64,000 nucleotides of DNA from Homalodisca vitripennis (Eukaryota > Arthropoda > Insecta > Hemiptera > Cicadellidae). Positions within the stretch are counted from its first letter, which is position 1; every line of letters starts with the position of its first letter. The notes under the pieces are model-generated. The model was given only the letters and a program-made list of their open reading frames with translations. It was not told where the DNA came from and did no database searches. Location of the stretch: the NCBI RefSeq assembly GCF_021130785.1, contig NC_060214.1, forward strand, positions 62,001-126,000, given 5' to 3'. This document shows, one piece after another, positions 61,142 through 64,000 of this stretch. Made by a program: the position numbers and the translations under genes.

Positions 61142-63850
61142 ATTAGTTTCATCACAATCCTTGTACTGTAAGAAACCTGAATTTATTATTTTAGAAGTAG
61201 CTTTGGGATGGAAGTTATTGTTGTGTGCCTTTTACATACCACCGAAAGCAGGTTATATATCGGACTGTTTTGACATAATTGGGGATTTATTGCCTACTTA
61301 TTCAGATGTATTACTTATAGGAGATTTTAATATAGACTTAAGTACAGACAGAGTTTTTCCAGATAAAACGCAATTTATTAATTTAGTTGAGAATTTTAAT
61401 TTTACTATTCTACCATTACAACCAACATACCATTTACCTACATCTGATACCTTATTGGACTTATTGATTTGTAATGACGTGAACAAAGTAAATGTGTACG
61501 GACAAATATCTATAGCTGGTATATCTTATCATGATTTAATATACATAGAGCTATGTCTTAGAGTTAAAAATAGTACTAATAGGGTCATGAAAGTTATTAA
61601 AGATTTCAAACATGCAGATGTAAATAGGTTAAGGCAAGAATGTCAAACTTTATCGTGGGATGATGTTTACTCAGTAGACAATATAAATACAAAGGTAGAT
61701 ATATTTGTTAATAAATTAAATAATTTATTTAATAAATATGTACCTGAAAGAAATATCTCAACAAAAAGGACTCCCTGCCCTTGGATAAATACACAAATAA
61801 AATCAATGATGAAAGACAGGGATAAGTTGTACAGTCAATATATAAGGACGAAAGATCCTATAACTTGGGAAAATTACAGAGTCTTAAGAAATCAAGTAAA
61901 ACGTATATTAAGAGACTCGAGAAACCGTCATTTTGACTCTTTATTGAAACCAGATAAGCATTGCAAAGATATTTGGAATGTAATTAACAGTCAAGGAGTT
62001 GGTAAAAATGCTAATGTTATGTCAGATGTAGTTGTACAACTAAATGAGTTGAATAGTTATTTCTGTGGTGTTAGCCATAGTATAAATGAAGAGTTGATTG
62101 ATTATTATAAAAGTCAAAGAGGTGTCTTTAGTGGTATTGATGATATGTTTATTTTTTCTGTAGTACGTAGAGAAGAAATTCCTAAAATGATGTTAGATAT
62201 ATCGTCTAATGCTGTTGGTAATGATGAAATACATATTAGATTTTTAAAATTGGTTTGTGAAGAAATCAGTGATGTGTTGTGTCATATTTTTAACTATTCT
62301 TTATATAATTCTGTTTATCCATGTCAGTGGAAAAGAGCTCTTATTATACCATTAGCAAAGATAAAAACACCTTCAGAATGTAAAGACTATAGGCCTATAA
62401 ACATATTAAGTGTATTAGGTAAGATATTAGATAAAATAGTTTATAACCAAATTTGTAATTATGTTACTAGGAATAGTATTTTAGATAAATATCAGTCTGG
62501 TTATCGATCCTTTTACAGTACACAAACCGCACTGGTTAAAATAACAGACGATATCAGACATGCTATTGATAACAGAGAGATAACATTATTAATGCTTCTT
62601 GATTTTAGTCGTGCCTTTGACTCTGTGAATCATAATTTATTATTGTCTGTTCTGGAATCTTACAATTTTAGTTCCGCTGTGGTTGATTGGTTTCGAGATT
62701 ACTTGACCAATAGACTTCAGCGGATCAAAACAAATAATGGAAATTTTTCAGATTGGAAGAATAACTCTGTAGGTGTTCCACAGGGATCCACACTTTCTGC
62801 TTTGCTTTTTTCTTTATACATTAATAAGATTGGTAGTTCTGTTATATTTTGTAAATATATGATGTATGCAGATGATATTCAGTTATATTTAAACAGTAGG
62901 CCTAATATTCAATGTGTAAATGATTCTGTTAACTGTATGAATGCGGATTTGGGTACATTACATACATGGTGTAAAGATCATGGATTACAGCTTAATATAA
63001 TAAAGTGTAAGCCGGTATTATTTGGATCCTCAAGGTTGCTACCTCACATTGATGTTAACAGTTTGACACCTTTGATGATAAACAATGTACATTTAAATTT
63101 AGAGAGCTCAATTGTCAATTTAGGTTTAAGAATGTCTAATGATTTATCATGGCGTATACAAGTAAATTATATTGTTCGGAGGGTATTCCAGTGTTTGTAT
63201 AAATTTAGAAAATTGAGCTTTAATCCTCCAATTTATATTAAGAAGCTTCTAGTAGCAACACTAGTATTACCTATTTTTGATTATGCAAATATAGCTTATT
63301 CTGACATAAATAATGAGTTAACTGATAAGTTACAGAAAGCGCAAAATGCGTGCATAAGATATATCTATAATTTAAGGTGGGATCAACATGTAACTCCATA
63401 TTATAAAGACCTTGGTTTATTGAAAATTAAGGAGCGGATGGAATTGAATATAATGAAATTGGCAGTTAAAGTACTTAAAAATGAACAATCAGTGTATTTG
63501 TTTGAAAGATACAAAAGAATGACTGATGTACATGTTAGAAATACTCGTTTTTCAGGAATAACTTTACAAATTCCGATTCATAGAACTGTTATCTACAGTA
63601 AGTCCTTCTTAGTGACATCTATTAGATTATTGAATGTACTAGAAAGAGAACTGCGGGAAAGTGATAGGGAAAGCAATGCAGCTTTGTTAAAAAAAATACA
63701 AAATGATACTTTTAGAAAGATATGAATTATAAGTTCATAGTACATCAATACTGTGTAAATTATTCTTTCTTGTGTAAGATTAATTTTTTCCTATACGTAT
63801 AGGAATTTAGAATTGAGACCATACAAAAAAAAAAGGAAAAAAAAAGAAAT
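61142..63850 (+). mobile_element. 5'-truncated Jockey/CR1-like non-LTR retrotransposon with intact RT frame
   Basis: It begins inside the endonuclease domain directly at the (TC)n tract and ends, by inference, in the A-rich stretch at about 63826-63850 or after 'aataaac' at about 63865. The absence of stops over 860 codons, compared with the wreck next door, indicates a recent insertion. Missing the N-terminal half of the endonuclease, and presumably ORF1 and the promoter, it could not mobilise itself. Target-site duplication could not be determined because the 5' side is a microsatellite and the 3' side is AT-rich. Confidence 0.85.
61143..63725 (+). CDS. Endonuclease (C-terminal half) and reverse transcriptase, partial at 5' end
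   Basis: This is the polyprotein of the non-LTR element. Residues 1-135 are the end of an exonuclease-endonuclease-phosphatase domain with LLIGDFNID (57-65) and SYHD (128-131), the latter standing in for the usual SDH. A linker with PWINTQIKSMMKDRDKLY follows. The reverse transcriptase has DYRPINILSVLGKILDK, then LLDFSRAFD with the first catalytic Asp at about 487, GVPQGSTLSALLFSLYIN, and catalytic YADD at about 575-578 (62865-62876). A thumb and C-terminal region with FDYANIAYSD and LGLLKIKERMELNIMKLAV ends at TGA in 63725. The open frame continues upstream through the (TC)n tract without a plausible start, so the protein is truncated rather than complete. No RNase H domain is visible. Confidence 0.9.
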   Translation, partial: LVSSQSLYCKKPEFIILEVALGWKLLLCAFYIPPKAGYISDCFDIIGDLLPTYSDVLLIGDFNIDLSTDRVFPDKTQFINLVENFNFTILPLQPTYHLPTSDTLLDLLICNDVNKVNVYGQISIAGISYHDLIYIELCLRVKNSTNRVMKVIKDFKHADVNRLRQECQTLSWDDVYSVDNINTKVDIFVNKLNNLFNKYVPERNISTKRTPCPWINTQIKSMMKDRDKLYSQYIRTKDPITWENYRVLRNQVKRILRDSRNRHFDSLLKPDKHCKDIWNVINSQGVGKNANVMSDVVVQLNELNSYFCGVSHSINEELIDYYKSQRGVFSGIDDMFIFSVVRREEIPKMMLDISSNAVGNDEIHIRFLKLVCEEISDVLCHIFNYSLYNSVYPCQWKRALIIPLAKIKTPSECKDYRPINILSVLGKILDKIVYNQICNYVTRNSILDKYQSGYRSFYSTQTALVKITDDIRHAIDNREITLLMLLDFSRAFDSVNHNLLLSVLESYNFSSAVVDWFRDYLTNRLQRIKTNNGNFSDWKNNSVGVPQGSTLSALLFSLYINKIGSSVIFCKYMMYADDIQLYLNSRPNIQCVNDSVNCMNADLGTLHTWCKDHGLQLNIIKCKPVLFGSSRLLPHIDVNSLTPLMINNVHLNLESSIVNLGLRMSNDLSWRIQVNYIVRRVFQCLYKFRKLSFNPPIYIKKLLVATLVLPIFDYANIAYSDINNELTDKLQKAQNACIRYIYNLRWDQHVTPYYKDLGLLKIKERMELNIMKLAVKVLKNEQSVYLFERYKRMTDVHVRNTRFSGITLQIPIHRTVIYSKSFLVTSIRLLNVLERELRESDRESNAALLKKIQNDTFRKI

Positions 63851-63933
63851 TATGTTTGTATTGAATAAACATATAAAGCAAATAGTAAAATATAGAACTT
63901 AACTGTAAGTAGGGTATATTTAAGTGATAAAAT

Positions 63934-63935
<2 letters not shown>

Positions 63936-63987
<52 letters not shown>
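63936..63987. repeat. (AT)n microsatellite at the window edge
   Basis: Alternating AT with one phase break (atattatata at about 63955). It lies shortly after the presumed 3' end of the retrotransposon and might mark the AT-rich insertion site or an expanded tail. Confidence 0.9.
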
Positions 63988-63990
<3 letters not shown>

Positions 63991-64000
63991 TTAAATAAGA

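Overview
This is an AT-rich, gene-poor piece of an arthropod nuclear genome, most likely an insect. The evidence is one gustatory-receptor-like chemoreceptor (insect 7tm_7 family), several non-LTR retrotransposons, a Helitron-like element, tRNA-derived repeats, hairpin (MITE-like) elements and at least ten minisatellite arrays. There are no operons, bacterial-type genes or CRISPR arrays. A hemipteran source is a guess from the overall feel of the sequence and is not demonstrated.

Layout. 1-12.8 kb is repeat-derived sequence: a family with a CTGAAGAA-stem-GAAA motif, a 124-bp duplication, a 100-bp tandem array and a decayed reverse transcriptase at 11.3-12.1 kb. 12.83-15.2 kb is a very homogeneous 21-copy, 113-bp satellite. 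16.3-18.5 kb is a cluster of tRNA-like sequences all on the minus strand, one in the loop of a hairpin element, followed by a 100-bp tandem array. 18.5-22.7 kb shows nothing recognisable. 22.75-28.07 kb is a segment whose parts recur in the same order and orientation at 41.7-44.95 kb and 52.2-53.5 kb. This fits one segmental duplication whose second copy was later split by about 7 kb of other repeats. 28.4-36.2 kb holds five unrelated minisatellites (18, about 52, 96, about 82 and 152 bp) and a long hairpin element.

The one host-like gene is the minus-strand chemoreceptor at 37.85-38.97 kb. It is in one exon and nearly complete, but has a single frameshift just before its last transmembrane segment. 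A 1.4-kb Helitron-like element begins about 180 bp upstream of its ATG. 44.95-58.35 kb contains an inverted pair of a roughly 0.9-kb repeat, a 5'-truncated retrotransposon 3' end and two more tandem arrays. 58.5-63.9 kb holds two different Jockey/CR1-like non-LTR elements head to head, their truncated 5' ends separated by a 280-bp (TC)n tract. The plus-strand one keeps an uninterrupted 860-codon reading frame with intact reverse transcriptase motifs.

I do not see a new multi-gene system. The best leads are the tRNA-like hairpin element, the hairpin element carrying the hammerhead-like motif, the six-copy CRE palindrome array, the broken segmental duplication, and the paired retrotransposons on the (TC)n tract. 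All coordinates were read by eye; repeat boundaries are good to roughly 5-30 bp.
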